Assembly (NCBI RefSeq): GCF_018069705.1
Contig: NZ_CP072943.1
Span: 310,001 to 374,000 of the forward strand
Source: Aminithiophilus ramosus
Lineage (GTDB): Bacteria > Synergistota > Synergistia > Synergistales > Aminithiophilaceae
Direction of reading: 5' to 3'
Length of the DNA: 64,000 bases
A program made the translations under genes and the position numbers. The notes below the pieces were generated by a model. The model saw only the letters and a list, made by a program, of their open reading frames with translations. It was not told the origin of the DNA and did not search any database. The first letter of the stretch is position 1, and each line of letters begins with the position of its first letter. This document shows positions 1 to 8,717 of this stretch, piece by piece.

Positions 1-1143
1 GAAAGGGGTCATTCGCTCTTCGAGGGCGCTATCGTGGAGGGAGAAAAGAGCACTCTCCTCGTCGAGGCCGTATCCGAGATGAATTTTCTCCCAATACTCG
101 GCCAGTGCGCTTATGGAAGGCTGCATCAGTCCCCCTGTCTTCGTGGCGCGCACGGGTTTCTCGAAGGCGTTATGGAGGGCGATGGGCATAGGGGAGCGGA
201 CGGCGAAGACCAGATCGGCCAGGCTGTAGGAGGCGAAGCTCCGTTGCTTGCCCGTGGGCACGACGGTGGCGAAAAGTTCGGCGAAGCCTTTGGCCGTCTC
301 CCGTGCCCTGGCGCTGTCGCCGCCGAGATTTTCCGTCAGAAGTCGCATGTCGATCGAGGCATAGCGGTAGAAGACGCCGGATCCGAACTCCTGGGTATTG
401 AGGTGGCCCGCACCGGCCTCTTCGGCGGCCTCTTCTTTGAGGTCGTCCATGGCGGTGAACCAGTCGATCTCGGCCTCCATGGCGTGGGTCGTGATGGAGT
501 GAGCCATCGAGAGGGCCCCCTCCACGTTTTGAAGAACGCCTGACGCGCACATCCGTCCGGACAGGGCGATATCGATGCAGGAGATGCCCGCGGCGAGATA
601 CTCCTTGGAACCTTTTTCAAGAGCCTTTGCCAATCCTTCTAGGCTATTGTTTTTGGGTCCCTTTTTGGTTTTGCCTTTTTTCTTCTTGTCGCTTGCTTCT
701 GCTGCGTCTATTGCTTCTTTCTCGGTTTTTTCGATCAAAGCCATAAAATCCTCATGGCTTATTGCTTCTTCTCTTAGGTATTCCGTGGATATTTTAGCCA
801 ATTTTTCCATCTCATCGTCTATCCACGGAGTCACGACCTTGTTGTCCATTTTTGATTCCCTTATTATGTATTCCAGAAGGGTATCTGAATAAGTCTTGAA
901 TCTTTCCTGATTTCTGAAATGATCAAAGAGATCCGCGTCTTGCCTGGTTCGAGTGGAAGGAGCCCCAAAGAGCTCTTTGTACCTTTCGCTCATGCGGATG
1001 GCTCTTTTCTGGCATTGGCTTGAGACTCGGATCCTTCTCACGCCTCCGAAGTAGGCCGATTTCTGCATATTCATGTCGTCTCGATTCAAACACGAAGAGC
1101 TGTGGGAAATGAGGACGTGCAGGTTCAGGAAGTGCCTGTCCAT
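1..1143 (-). CDS. cas7: Type I-E Cascade backbone protein Cas7 (Cse4/CasC), cut by the left window edge
   Basis: This minus-strand frame is open from an ATG at 1143 to base 1, giving 381 residues without a stop, so the C-terminus lies outside the window. The N-terminus reads NLHVLISHSSSCLNRDD, then FGGVRRIRVSSQCQKRAIR, the signature opening of Cse4/CasC proteins, which form the six-subunit backbone along the crRNA in Cascade. A lysine-rich linker (DKKKKGKTKKGPKNN) lies near residues 145-160. The start is set by an AAGGAGGG ribosome site just before the ATG, which overlaps the stop of cse2. It is the fourth gene of the cas3-cse1-cse2-cas7 operon; cas5, cas6e, cas1 and cas2 would be expected further left, outside the window. 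The family assignment is strong; only the length is unknown. Confidence 0.92.
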   Translation of the reverse strand, partial: MDRHFLNLHVLISHSSSCLNRDDMNMQKSAYFGGVRRIRVSSQCQKRAIRMSERYKELFGAPSTRTRQDADLFDHFRNQERFKTYSDTLLEYIIRESKMDNKVVTPWIDDEMEKLAKISTEYLREEAISHEDFMALIEKTEKEAIDAAEASDKKKKGKTKKGPKNNSLEGLAKALEKGSKEYLAAGISCIDIALSGRMCASGVLQNVEGALSMAHSITTHAMEAEIDWFTAMDDLKEEAAEEAGAGHLNTQEFGSGVFYRYASIDMRLLTENLGGDSARARETAKGFAELFATVVPTGKQRSFASYSLADLVFAVRSPMPIALHNAFEKPVRATKTGGLMQPSISALAEYWEKIHLGYGLDEESALFSLHDSALEERMTPF

Positions 1144-1156
1144 TGAGATGCCCTCC

Positions 1157-1609
1157 TTAGTCGGTGCCTTTTTTTAATTTCAATGACATGAAATAATCCT
1201 TGGCCACGTCTTTCTTTTTTTGTTCGCCCCAATAGAAAAGTGTTTCTCCGAAAAATTGCCAGTTTAGGGTTGGCTTTGTGAATTGAAGCAAACGGCGCAA
1301 ATGGAGAAGATCTTGGGGAAATTCGGAGCGCAGCAGCTGGAAGAGCCGTTGCTCCGAAACCTTCTTTTCTCCCTGGGCCAGGCGCTGGCCCAGGGAGAAA
1401 GCCTCGGGATGATGTCCCGCCCAGGGGAGCATGAAGATGACGCGCTGCCATTGGGGCGTCGGGGCTGTCCCCTCGGGCAGAAGTCGGTAGAAGGCCCCAT
1501 GGAGGACCAGATCCTGTGGAAGGGACGCTCTTCGAATATCGGCCTTGGGGCCGTTTTTCATCGCCTCGTAGGTGGTTTTCAGTTGAACGAAATCAAATCC
1601 TGATTCCAT
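1157..1609 (-). CDS. cse2: Type I-E Cascade small subunit Cse2 (CasB)
   Basis: This 150-residue protein lies between cse1 and cas7, where the Cascade small subunit is encoded in type I-E loci. It is rich in Arg/Lys and helical, with LPEGTAP, then LLRSEFPQDLLHLRRLLQF, the usual Cse2 pattern of a basic face that contacts the non-target strand and crRNA. Family members run about 160-200 residues, so it is slightly short. The ATG at 1609 follows an AGAGGAGA ribosome site, 29 bases after the cse1 stop. Assignment depends on both position and sequence pattern; the family is fast-evolving, so sequence alone would be less certain. Confidence 0.85.
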   Translation of the reverse strand: MESGFDFVQLKTTYEAMKNGPKADIRRASLPQDLVLHGAFYRLLPEGTAPTPQWQRVIFMLPWAGHHPEAFSLGQRLAQGEKKVSEQRLFQLLRSEFPQDLLHLRRLLQFTKPTLNWQFFGETLFYWGEQKKKDVAKDYFMSLKLKKGTD

Positions 1610-1638
1610 GACGAAGCTCGTCTCCTCTCGGTTGATGA

Positions 1639-3105
1639 CTACTCCTCTTCCTCCAAGGGCTTGCGCAAATCGTTCAGGGCCTTCCCGAGCGTCTTCTGGG
1701 TAATGGCGTAAGCCGAGATTCCCTTGGGCTGGTCCAGATAGGGTGCGGCCATTTCCTCGAAGAGGTCGCGGCAGATCCGTTCCAGCTTCTTGGCGAGAGC
1801 GAGGCGAAAGGCCTTCTCCTCATCCCATTCGGTTTGCTGCAGGGACCGGTGCATGAGGGCTTCCGTTCCCTGGAAGAAGAGATCTCTTGCTTTGGCTTTA
1901 AAGCTTTTTCCGTTTTTCGAGCAGTTCTCCCCGAACCCGTAGAGTTTCTTCTCCAGCGCTTCCCCGTAGGCCAGAGCGAGTCGAACCCGGCCGTGGATGT
2001 CGTCGATATGCTCGGGCCAGCCGGCGCCGACGGTGATCATGTCATGATGGCGACGGGTGATGAGGGCCTGTTTGTTGGAATAGCCGCCGACGCTGAGAGC
2101 GAGGGGGCTGTGAGGGGCGATCGCGCGGTAGTGCTGCAGGGCCAGGGCAGGCTCCTTTTCGCCGCTGTCGATCATGATGTCGGAGAACCTGGCCCAGGGA
2201 GGGATGTCGTCGCTGTAGGTCACGGGGAACCATTTCTCCTTCGCCAGAACCCTCGGGCTGTGAGGGTGGGGCCAAAGGGGTTCCTCTAGGTCGTAGCCAA
2301 ATTTTCTTTTTCCAAAGGAGCGAACCCTCGTCTCCGTTTCGGCTCCGCAGCCGCTGCAGGTGTCGCGCTCCCTTTCCCAGGAAAGCAGGAGGCTCGCCGG
2401 CTGCCAGAAAAGGCCTCGGACGAGTCCGATCCGAGCGGCGCTCAGCCTCGTCCCGGCGGTTATTTTGTCGACCCAGTTGGGCGCGTCGCGCTTCTGGCCG
2501 TCGGGGGAGACAAGTTTTTTTTTGATAAAATCGCTGGGCAGAATGTTTTGCCAGATCATGCGGCGGAGATCGGCGTCGAAGACAAGCGTCGTGATGGGGT
2601 TGGCCTTTCTGAGAGGGTCCTTAAACCCTCCTCCGAAAGAGGGTGCTCCCGTTGCCTGGTTGAAAAGCGCGATGGCGGCACAGGAGGGGCAGAGGCACTG
2701 AATGTCATCTTTGCTGTTGAAGAGGCAGGCCGTTTCGTCCCCCTCGGGCAGGCCCGGAAGGAGTTTCTGGATGCCCGTGACGTTTTGGTCCTTCGCGCCA
2801 CGGTCCTGCATGAAGGGCGTCGTTTCATGATCCAGGTCGAACCATGATTTCTTTGCCTCGGCGGCACGGCGGTAACGGTCCCGGTAGAGGGGGCGTTCCA
2901 AGTGCAGCAGGAGCTCCCTGTCGTCTTCCGGTGTGAGGATGGCCTGAACCAGGCACACGAGGAGCTGCAAGGCGGCCATCTCCATGTCGTCTCTTCTGTG
3001 GGAGAGGGCATGGGAGACGTCGCTGCACAGCAGGTCCTCGAGCGTGATCTGCCGTCGCTCATCTCCGGCGGTTACGGGAATCCAAGGGTCTTCGAGGAGG
3101 TTCAT
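1639..3105 (-). CDS. cse1: Type I-E Cascade large subunit Cse1 (CasA/Cas8e)
   Basis: This is a 488-residue protein starting MNLLEDPWIPVTAGDE, the canonical Cse1 opening (NLLxxPWIPV). Cse1 reads the PAM, opens target DNA and recruits Cas3. A CxxC pair (FNSKDDIQCLCPSCAA) near residue 145 and a second CSGCG near 265 suggest metal-binding knuckles seen in some Cse1 proteins. The frame is open further upstream, but the ATG at 3105 overlaps the cas3 stop as ATGA, which fixes the start and implies translational coupling. The C-terminal part is helical (LAKKLERICRDLFEEMA), matching the four-helix bundle. Length is typical for the family (about 500). Confidence 0.93.
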   Translation of the reverse strand: MNLLEDPWIPVTAGDERRQITLEDLLCSDVSHALSHRRDDMEMAALQLLVCLVQAILTPEDDRELLLHLERPLYRDRYRRAAEAKKSWFDLDHETTPFMQDRGAKDQNVTGIQKLLPGLPEGDETACLFNSKDDIQCLCPSCAAIALFNQATGAPSFGGGFKDPLRKANPITTLVFDADLRRMIWQNILPSDFIKKKLVSPDGQKRDAPNWVDKITAGTRLSAARIGLVRGLFWQPASLLLSWERERDTCSGCGAETETRVRSFGKRKFGYDLEEPLWPHPHSPRVLAKEKWFPVTYSDDIPPWARFSDIMIDSGEKEPALALQHYRAIAPHSPLALSVGGYSNKQALITRRHHDMITVGAGWPEHIDDIHGRVRLALAYGEALEKKLYGFGENCSKNGKSFKAKARDLFFQGTEALMHRSLQQTEWDEEKAFRLALAKKLERICRDLFEEMAAPYLDQPKGISAYAITQKTLGKALNDLRKPLEEEE

Positions 3106-5618
3106 TCTTGGCGTCTCACCCTTTCCAGGCCCCTTTCGGGGGAATAGCGGAGGGCTAAGGGAACTGAGGCGGACCACCCCTCGCCTTCTGTGGTGACGGG
3201 AAGAAGATGGAATCCGTCGATGTTTTCCAGTTTCGCCAGATACTTCTTCCAACTTGCGGGGACCGCGATGGACTGGAGATGGACCACCTCGTGGGAGGAA
3301 GGATCGTGGCGGATCGCGTCGAGGGCCGTCCCCGCGTCATCGAGGAGGTCTTGGGACCGGCCGTCGTAGGGGAGAAGGGTCAGGCTCGTCTCTCCGTCGC
3401 GGGTAAGGCCTGCGGCGTTTTCGTCCGTATCGGAGAGATCGAGGGCAGAGCCGGACAGGATGTGGGCGGCGAAATTCCTGCCCTGCTGTCTGTTCTGCCA
3501 GTCCTCGTGGGTCGCCGAGACGCTTGGCGGCTCTCCGTCGCAGGGGGACTCGCCGTAGACGATCTCGATCCATTCCCGGTAGGCTCGGGGAAAGAGGATC
3601 GACGCAGTCCCTTCCAGGAGGCGGCGGGTGCGCCAGAGCAGGGCCGCATTGTCGTAGATGAGACAATGAAGGCCGAAGTCGTCTTCCGGAGAGGCCAGGA
3701 CGAGAGCCCTCGGAAGGCCGTCCACGTGGAGGGCGCTGTGGCGATGGAGACGACCCAGCCGCTGAAAGAGGATGTCGACGGGGCAGAGCTGGGAGACCAT
3801 GAAGTCGAAATCCAGATCGAGGCTCTGTTCCGCGACCTGGGTGGCGACCAGGATGCGCCCCTGTCCCGCCGTCCGGTCGGGGCCGTAGTTTTTCACGACC
3901 GCTTCCTCGATGCGGGAGCGGTCTTCGAAGGTGTACCGGGCGTGGAAGAGGTCGACGGGAAGGTCGGTTTTTTTCCGCAGTTTTTCCGCAACCGCCTGGG
4001 CGTGATCCACGAGGTTGCAGATGACGGCCACGGCCTGTCCTTGGGCGGCCTCGGCTATGATGCCGTCGTAGACGCTTTCGTCGGGGAGGGCTTCCGGGCT
4101 TCGGAGAATAGAGATGTGGACGGTTCGTTCCGGCGTCGGATCGTCGGGGACGAGGAAACGGCTTTCTTCGGCCGTGGCGAGAGAGAGGAGAGGGTAGGGA
4201 GCGGGATCGCCGGGAGAGACCTCTTTCCCGTTCCAGTTCCGCAGCAGTTCCTGCAATCTCCGGGCCTGGAGCGTGGCCGAGAGGAGAATGGCGCAGCCTC
4301 CGGCCTTGCGGTGTTGCTCAAGGACATCGTCCATGAGGCCGTTCATGTAGCTGTCGTAGGCGTGGACTTCATCGACGATAAGGACGCTGCGGGAGATGGC
4401 GAAGGACCGGACGAAACCGTGCCGGACGGGCAGGGCGCTCAGGAGGATCTGATCCAAGGTGCAGACGCCGATCTGGCCCAGGAGGGCTCGCTTCTTGCCG
4501 GCCGTCAGCCACTTGGAACACTGGGCCGCGCCGTCCTCGGCCGGGGCTGAAGACCCCCCCTCGACGAGGGATTGAAACCCCCTGTTGAATCGTGATTTCC
4601 CGTGAGCCAGGACGACGTTGGCCGATTCCGGGAAGAGAAGAGGGGCGACCTTCTGCAGGCGATCGAACATGGCGTTGGCCGTGGCCTGAGTGGGGAGAGC
4701 GAAAAGGACCGAGTCGGCCCGGTCTTCGGCCAGCCACTGCGAGGCGAGGGAGAGGGCCGCTTCCGTTTTTCCCGACCCTGTCGGGGCTTCCATGACGGCC
4801 AGAAGAGAAGCGGCGATGCCGGGGTCAGAAGAGGCGATTCTCTGGATTCCCCGGGGCGATCGGGAAGGGAAAAGGCCGCTCATTCCGTGAAGGCCCGATC
4901 GGCTGCGGACGAGTCCGCATTCGGTCAGGGCCCGGTCGGCGGCTTCAAGGCGGCTTGGCAGATAGTCCCGGGGAGAAAGGGTGGCCGGGCAGTGGGGAAA
5001 CCATGTCTCGTTCGAGGCGATCCAGTCGCAGACCGAACAGAGGCCGTAGAGGCCGTCGGGGGGCTCTTCGTCGGGCCAATCCTCGCCTGTGTCGGGCAGG
5101 AAGAGTCCGCGCGCCAAGGTGATCAGGGCCTGCCGGGTCTTCCGGTCTCTTTCTTGCCAGAGGAGAGGAGCGTAAGGACGAGAAAGGTTTCGATGGGAGC
5201 CGATTTGCAGGGAGCCGTGATGGGCGGCGACGGCCCTCATCCAAAGATGAGGAATATCGGAATAGATCATTCCCCGGTCTCTGTCGAACCACTGGAGCCC
5301 TGCCGGACCGTGACGGTAGTCCCGGCTCTGAATTTTCTTGAGGTTGCTGAGCTCCTCGGTCGGGTAGATTTTTCGGAGAAGATCGGGGGCCTTGGCCTGA
5401 AAGCGGACGTCGGCCTTGCCGAGATCGTGGAGGAAGAGGAAGAAAAGGGCCCAGGAAACAAGCCGATCGGCCCCGAGGGCCCTCCGCAGGGAGGAGCTTT
5501 TTCCCAGCCATCTTTGCCCCACGGCGACGGTGTCCAGGCTGTGGTAAATCAACGGGTGCCATGAGCCTTCGCCGGTCTTCCCCCAGTAGAGCAACGCCAT
5601 CTCCTCGGTGAGATCCAT
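3102..5618 (-). CDS. cas3: CRISPR-associated nuclease-helicase Cas3 (type I-E)
   Basis: This 838-residue protein cuts and unwinds target DNA after Cascade recruitment. Domain order is visible. The N-terminal HD nuclease has H26 (YHSLD), HDLGKAD at 64-70 and AAHHG at 131-135. The superfamily-2 helicase follows, with Walker A APTGSGKT at 278-285, a DEVH box (IVDEVHAYDS), motif III LSATL, and the C-terminal motifs QVAEQSLDLD and FQRLGRLHRH. The frame extends upstream, but the ATG at 5618 has GGAGGAGGT five bases before it, and its product begins MDLTEEMALLYWGK as in other Cas3 proteins. It is the first gene of the cas operon and overlaps cse1 by four bases. All key catalytic motifs are intact. 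Confidence 0.96.
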   Translation of the reverse strand: MDLTEEMALLYWGKTGEGSWHPLIYHSLDTVAVGQRWLGKSSSLRRALGADRLVSWALFFLFLHDLGKADVRFQAKAPDLLRKIYPTEELSNLKKIQSRDYRHGPAGLQWFDRDRGMIYSDIPHLWMRAVAAHHGSLQIGSHRNLSRPYAPLLWQERDRKTRQALITLARGLFLPDTGEDWPDEEPPDGLYGLCSVCDWIASNETWFPHCPATLSPRDYLPSRLEAADRALTECGLVRSRSGLHGMSGLFPSRSPRGIQRIASSDPGIAASLLAVMEAPTGSGKTEAALSLASQWLAEDRADSVLFALPTQATANAMFDRLQKVAPLLFPESANVVLAHGKSRFNRGFQSLVEGGSSAPAEDGAAQCSKWLTAGKKRALLGQIGVCTLDQILLSALPVRHGFVRSFAISRSVLIVDEVHAYDSYMNGLMDDVLEQHRKAGGCAILLSATLQARRLQELLRNWNGKEVSPGDPAPYPLLSLATAEESRFLVPDDPTPERTVHISILRSPEALPDESVYDGIIAEAAQGQAVAVICNLVDHAQAVAEKLRKKTDLPVDLFHARYTFEDRSRIEEAVVKNYGPDRTAGQGRILVATQVAEQSLDLDFDFMVSQLCPVDILFQRLGRLHRHSALHVDGLPRALVLASPEDDFGLHCLIYDNAALLWRTRRLLEGTASILFPRAYREWIEIVYGESPCDGEPPSVSATHEDWQNRQQGRNFAAHILSGSALDLSDTDENAAGLTRDGETSLTLLPYDGRSQDLLDDAGTALDAIRHDPSSHEVVHLQSIAVPASWKKYLAKLENIDGFHLLPVTTEGEGWSASVPLALRYSPERGLERVRRQE

Positions 5619-5768
5619 CGCCGACCTCCTCCGCAAATGAAATTGAAAGGCAGACATCACGGAGTGCCTGCCGTGGCCATATTCCTTTCCTCTCTGTGGC
5701 CCCCTGGTTTTCCCTGCCGCCCGCACGGAATGGCCGGGGTGAGGCACCTGTTGAACGATATCAATTAA

Positions 5769-5789
5769 CTTGTATTAATATCATACAAG
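5769..5789. promoter_or_regulatory. Palindrome over the cas promoter -10 (putative operator)
   Basis: CTTGTAT (5769-5775) and ATACAAG (5783-5789) form a perfect 7-bp inverted repeat with a 7-base gap. It covers the -10 box and the expected transcription start of the cas operon, where a bound dimer would block RNA polymerase. No regulator gene is adjacent in the window, so the protein is unknown. Confidence 0.5.
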
Positions 5790-5807
5790 GACAGGAGCGC
5801 TTGTCAA
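5780..5807 (-). promoter_or_regulatory. Promoter of the cas3-cse1-cse2-cas7 operon
   Basis: On the minus strand, TTGACA (5807-5802) and TATGAT (5785-5780) are separated by 16 bases, close to the sigma-70 consensus. They lie about 160 bases upstream of the cas3 ATG at 5618. This patch is the only AT-rich stretch in the intergenic region. Confidence 0.75.
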
Positions 5808-6038
5808 GTCCGAATCCGCGGGCCGGGAGGGACGGCAGTCCCATCGGCCCGGCCCCGGGGCGGCCGGAAGGCGGAGGCGTCCGCCTCGAAACCGCACCGG
5901 CCCCGTGCCTCGGGCGGGTTTCGAGTGGGCCGGTCCGACGGAACCTGTCCCGTCTCGTCTGGCGGTCCGCGTCGGGCGACCGATCCCGACGGGGAGCGTG
6001 CGACGGGGGCTCCCGTCCGGTCTTTCCCTTCTTCGAGC
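5808..6038. other. GC-rich spacer between the divergent cas and purine promoters
   Basis: There is no coding frame here with a ribosome site or family resemblance. The stretch is very GC-rich with short self-complementary tracts. I looked for CRISPR repeats and for riboswitch-like purine aptamer motifs and saw neither. Confidence 0.5.
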
Positions 6039-6068
6039 TTGACGGCGAGGCGCTCTTCGCTGTAGGGT
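6039..6068 (+). promoter_or_regulatory. Probable promoter of the purine catabolism cluster
   Basis: TTGACG (6039-6044) is followed by TAGGGT (6063-6068) with an 18-base spacer. Transcription would start near 6075. That leaves too little leader for an ATG at 6078 and supports the GTG at 6144 as the ygeX start. Confidence 0.5.
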
Positions 6069-6143
6069 TTACTAAAAATGAATATTGTTCGTTTTTCGGG
6101 ACCACCGGCTGGCGGGGTGGCGACTCTATTGGAGGTGCGGACC

Positions 6144-7379
6144 GTGAGCGAGATTCTCTGGGTTCAGAACGCAAGACGTCTTCAGCGTGGTCCCAAGGCG
6201 GGAGTCGAAGCCTTCGCTCCCGATGTCATCGATTCGGTCCGGGCCTTTCACGCCACCATTCCCGGCTACGAGCCGACGCCTCTCGTCGGCCTTCCCGCTC
6301 TGGCCGCCTCCTTGGGGCTCGCCTCTTTGCACGTCAAGGACGAATCCCGCCGTTTCGGCCTCAACGCCTTCAAGGTCCTGGGCGGCTCCTATGCCATCGC
6401 CCGCCTCCTCGCCCGCCGTCTCGGCCGGGATCTGTCGACGCTTCCCTACCCGGTGCTGACGAGCGAGTCCGTCCGGGCCGAACTGGGGCCCATGGTCTTC
6501 GCCACCACCACCGACGGCAATCACGGCCGCGGCGTGGCCTGGACGGCCCGCGTGCTGGGCCAGAGGGCCGTCGTCTACATGCCCAAGGGGACGGCTCCCT
6601 TCCGCCTCGAGAGGATCCGGGCCGAGGGGGCCCGGGCCGAGATTCTCGACAGGAACTACGACGACTGCGTGCGCTTCACGGCCGCCGAGGCCGAGCGGGA
6701 GGGGTGGGTCGTCGTTCAGGACACGGCCTGGGAGGGCTACCGCGACATCCCCCTCTGGATCATGGAGGGCTACGGGACCATGGTGGCCGAGGCCCTCGAC
6801 CAGATCGAGGCCCGAGGCGACGCCCTGCCGACGCACGTCTTCATCCAGGCCGGCGTGGGCTCTCTGGCGGCGGCCGTTCAGGCCGTTCTCGTCGCCCGGC
6901 TGGGCGAGGCGGCGCCGCAGGTGATCGTCGTCGAGGCCGAAAGGGCGGCCTGTTTCTACAAGTCGGCCCTGGCCGGCAACGACGTTCCCCTGGCCGTGAC
7001 GGGCGATCTCGACACGGTCATGGCCGGTCTGGCCTGCGGCGAGGCCAACGTCATCGCCTTCGACATCCTCCGCGACTACGCCGCCGCCTTCCTGTCCTGT
7101 CCCGATCCCGTATCGGCACGGGGCATGCGCCTTCTGGGCAATCCCCTGAGGGGGGACGCCCCCATCGTCTCGGGCGAGTCGGGCGCCGTGACGGCGGGCC
7201 TTCTGTCCTTTCTCATGGCCGATCCGAGGCAGAGGCCCCTCCGCGATTTTCTGGGGCTGGGGGCCCGGTCTTCGGTGCTCCTTTTCAGCACCGAAGGCGA
7301 CACCGATCCCGACCGGTACCGTTCCATCGTCTGGGACGGCGAGTTCCCCACCGTCGGCCTGAGTCTGGAGGGGCGATGA
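6144..7379 (+). CDS. ygeX: 2,3-Diaminopropionate ammonia-lyase (YgeX/DpaL)
   Basis: This PLP enzyme of fold type II splits 2,3-diaminopropionate into pyruvate and two ammonia, a late step in the anaerobic breakdown of purine-ring carbon and nitrogen. Starting at GTG 6144 it has 411 residues. The PLP lysine is K77 in NAFKVLGGSYA, the same number as in the E. coli enzyme. TTTDGNHGRG follows at 121-130 and the glycine loop QAGVGSLAAAV lies near 255-265. The GTG is preceded by GGAGGTG at a 6-base spacing. An ATG at 6078 is also in frame but lacks a ribosome site and would sit almost at the transcription start. It is the first gene of the purine cluster, four bases before ssnA. Confidence 0.93.
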   Translation: MSEILWVQNARRLQRGPKAGVEAFAPDVIDSVRAFHATIPGYEPTPLVGLPALAASLGLASLHVKDESRRFGLNAFKVLGGSYAIARLLARRLGRDLSTLPYPVLTSESVRAELGPMVFATTTDGNHGRGVAWTARVLGQRAVVYMPKGTAPFRLERIRAEGARAEILDRNYDDCVRFTAAEAEREGWVVVQDTAWEGYRDIPLWIMEGYGTMVAEALDQIEARGDALPTHVFIQAGVGSLAAAVQAVLVARLGEAAPQVIVVEAERAACFYKSALAGNDVPLAVTGDLDTVMAGLACGEANVIAFDILRDYAAAFLSCPDPVSARGMRLLGNPLRGDAPIVSGESGAVTAGLLSFLMADPRQRPLRDFLGLGARSSVLLFSTEGDTDPDRYRSIVWDGEFPTVGLSLEGR

Positions 7380-7383
7380 CCTC

Positions 7384-8703
7384 ATGCTGATCGTCGGCAA
7401 CGGTTCCGTCGTCACCCGCCACGGGGCCCTTCCCTTTCTGGACGACGGCGCCGTCGCCATCGACGGCGGTCTCATCGTCGACGTGGGGCCCACGGCCGAG
7501 ATCCGGTCCCGCTACGAGGGCTCCTTCCTCGACGCGGCAGGCGGTCTCATTCACCCCGGTCTCATCAACGGTCACATGCATTTCTACAGCACCTTCGCCC
7601 GCGGTTTCGGCGGCAAAGGGGGGAGCGCCCGGACGTTCACGGAGCTCCTCGAACGGCTCTGGTGGCGTCTCGACAAGGCTCTGACCCTCGAAGGCTGTCA
7701 CTACAGCGCCCTCTATGCCGTCGTCGAGGCCATCCGGTGCGGCTGCACGACGCTCATCGATCACCACGCCTCGCCCCATGCCGTGAGGGGCAGCCTTTTC
7801 GAGGTGGCCCGGGCCGTCGTCGACGGCGGCCTTTCGGCCTGCCTCTGCTACGAGGTCTCCGATCGGGACGGCCCGGCCGTCGCCGCCGAGGGGATCGCCG
7901 AAAACAAGGCCTTCATCGATCATGTGAGCCGGTCGGGAGATGCCCGCCTGGCGGCCACCTTCGGCCTCCACGCCTCGATGACCCTCGACGACGCCACTCT
8001 GGAGCGCTGCGCCGAGGCCGGGGAGGGCTCGGGCTTTCACGTCCACGTCGCCGAAGGGCCCGAAGACGAGCGCCTCTGCCGGGAGCGCCACGGCCTTTCC
8101 GTCGTCGAGCGCTTCGGCCGTTTCGGCATTCTGGGGCCCCGCTCTCTGGCCGTCCACTGCATCCATATCGACGACGACGAGAAGGATCTTCTGGCCGAGA
8201 CGAAGACGGCCGTGGCCCACAACGCCGAGTCGAACATGGGCAACGCCGTCGGATTGGCCCCGGCCCTGGACCTCATGCGACGAGGCGTCCTCGTGGGGCT
8301 CGGCACCGACGGCTACGTGAGCGACATGTTCCGCGCCCTGGCCATGGCCGGTGCCCTCCAGAGGCACGGCCTGGCCGATCCCGACGCGGGCTGGACCGAG
8401 GTGCCCCGGATGCTTTTCGAGAACAACGCCTCCCTGGCCGACCGCTATTTCGCCCTTCCCCGGGGACGGCTCGCCCCGGGCTGCGTCGGCGACGTCATCG
8501 TCATCGACTACCGCCCGCCGACGGCCCTCTCGGCCTCCAACGTCGACGGCCATCTCCTCTTCGGCCCCGGCTCGGCCTGCGTCACTTCCGTTGTCGCCTC
8601 GGGCCGGATCGTCATGAAAGATCGCCGCCTGACGGGCCTCGACGAGGAGCGCATCGCCGCCCGCTGCCGCGAGCTGGCCCGGGCCGTCCACGACCGGTTC
8701 TGA
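7384..8703 (+). CDS. ssnA: SsnA-type amidohydrolase (putative aminohydrolase of the purine cluster)
   Basis: This 439-residue amidohydrolase-superfamily enzyme has the metal motif NGHMHFYS (H64, H66), a later HVHVAEG, and the active-site aspartate in GTDGYVSDM. SsnA genes travel with ygfK and selenium-dependent molybdenum hydroxylases and are thought to act on purine-ring or formiminoglutamate-like intermediates; the exact substrate cannot be read from sequence. ATG 7384 comes four bases after the ygeX stop, with GGAGGGGCG about ten bases before it, so the two are likely coupled. Length matches the family (about 440). Confidence 0.9.
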   Translation: MLIVGNGSVVTRHGALPFLDDGAVAIDGGLIVDVGPTAEIRSRYEGSFLDAAGGLIHPGLINGHMHFYSTFARGFGGKGGSARTFTELLERLWWRLDKALTLEGCHYSALYAVVEAIRCGCTTLIDHHASPHAVRGSLFEVARAVVDGGLSACLCYEVSDRDGPAVAAEGIAENKAFIDHVSRSGDARLAATFGLHASMTLDDATLERCAEAGEGSGFHVHVAEGPEDERLCRERHGLSVVERFGRFGILGPRSLAVHCIHIDDDEKDLLAETKTAVAHNAESNMGNAVGLAPALDLMRRGVLVGLGTDGYVSDMFRALAMAGALQRHGLADPDAGWTEVPRMLFENNASLADRYFALPRGRLAPGCVGDVIVIDYRPPTALSASNVDGHLLFGPGSACVTSVVASGRIVMKDRRLTGLDEERIAARCRELARAVHDRF

Positions 8704-8717
8704 AAGGGGGAGGAACG

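Noticed and set aside
5619..6077. CRISPR array next to cas3
   Set aside because: No direct repeats with regular spacing are present; in this layout the array should lie beyond cas2, left of the window.
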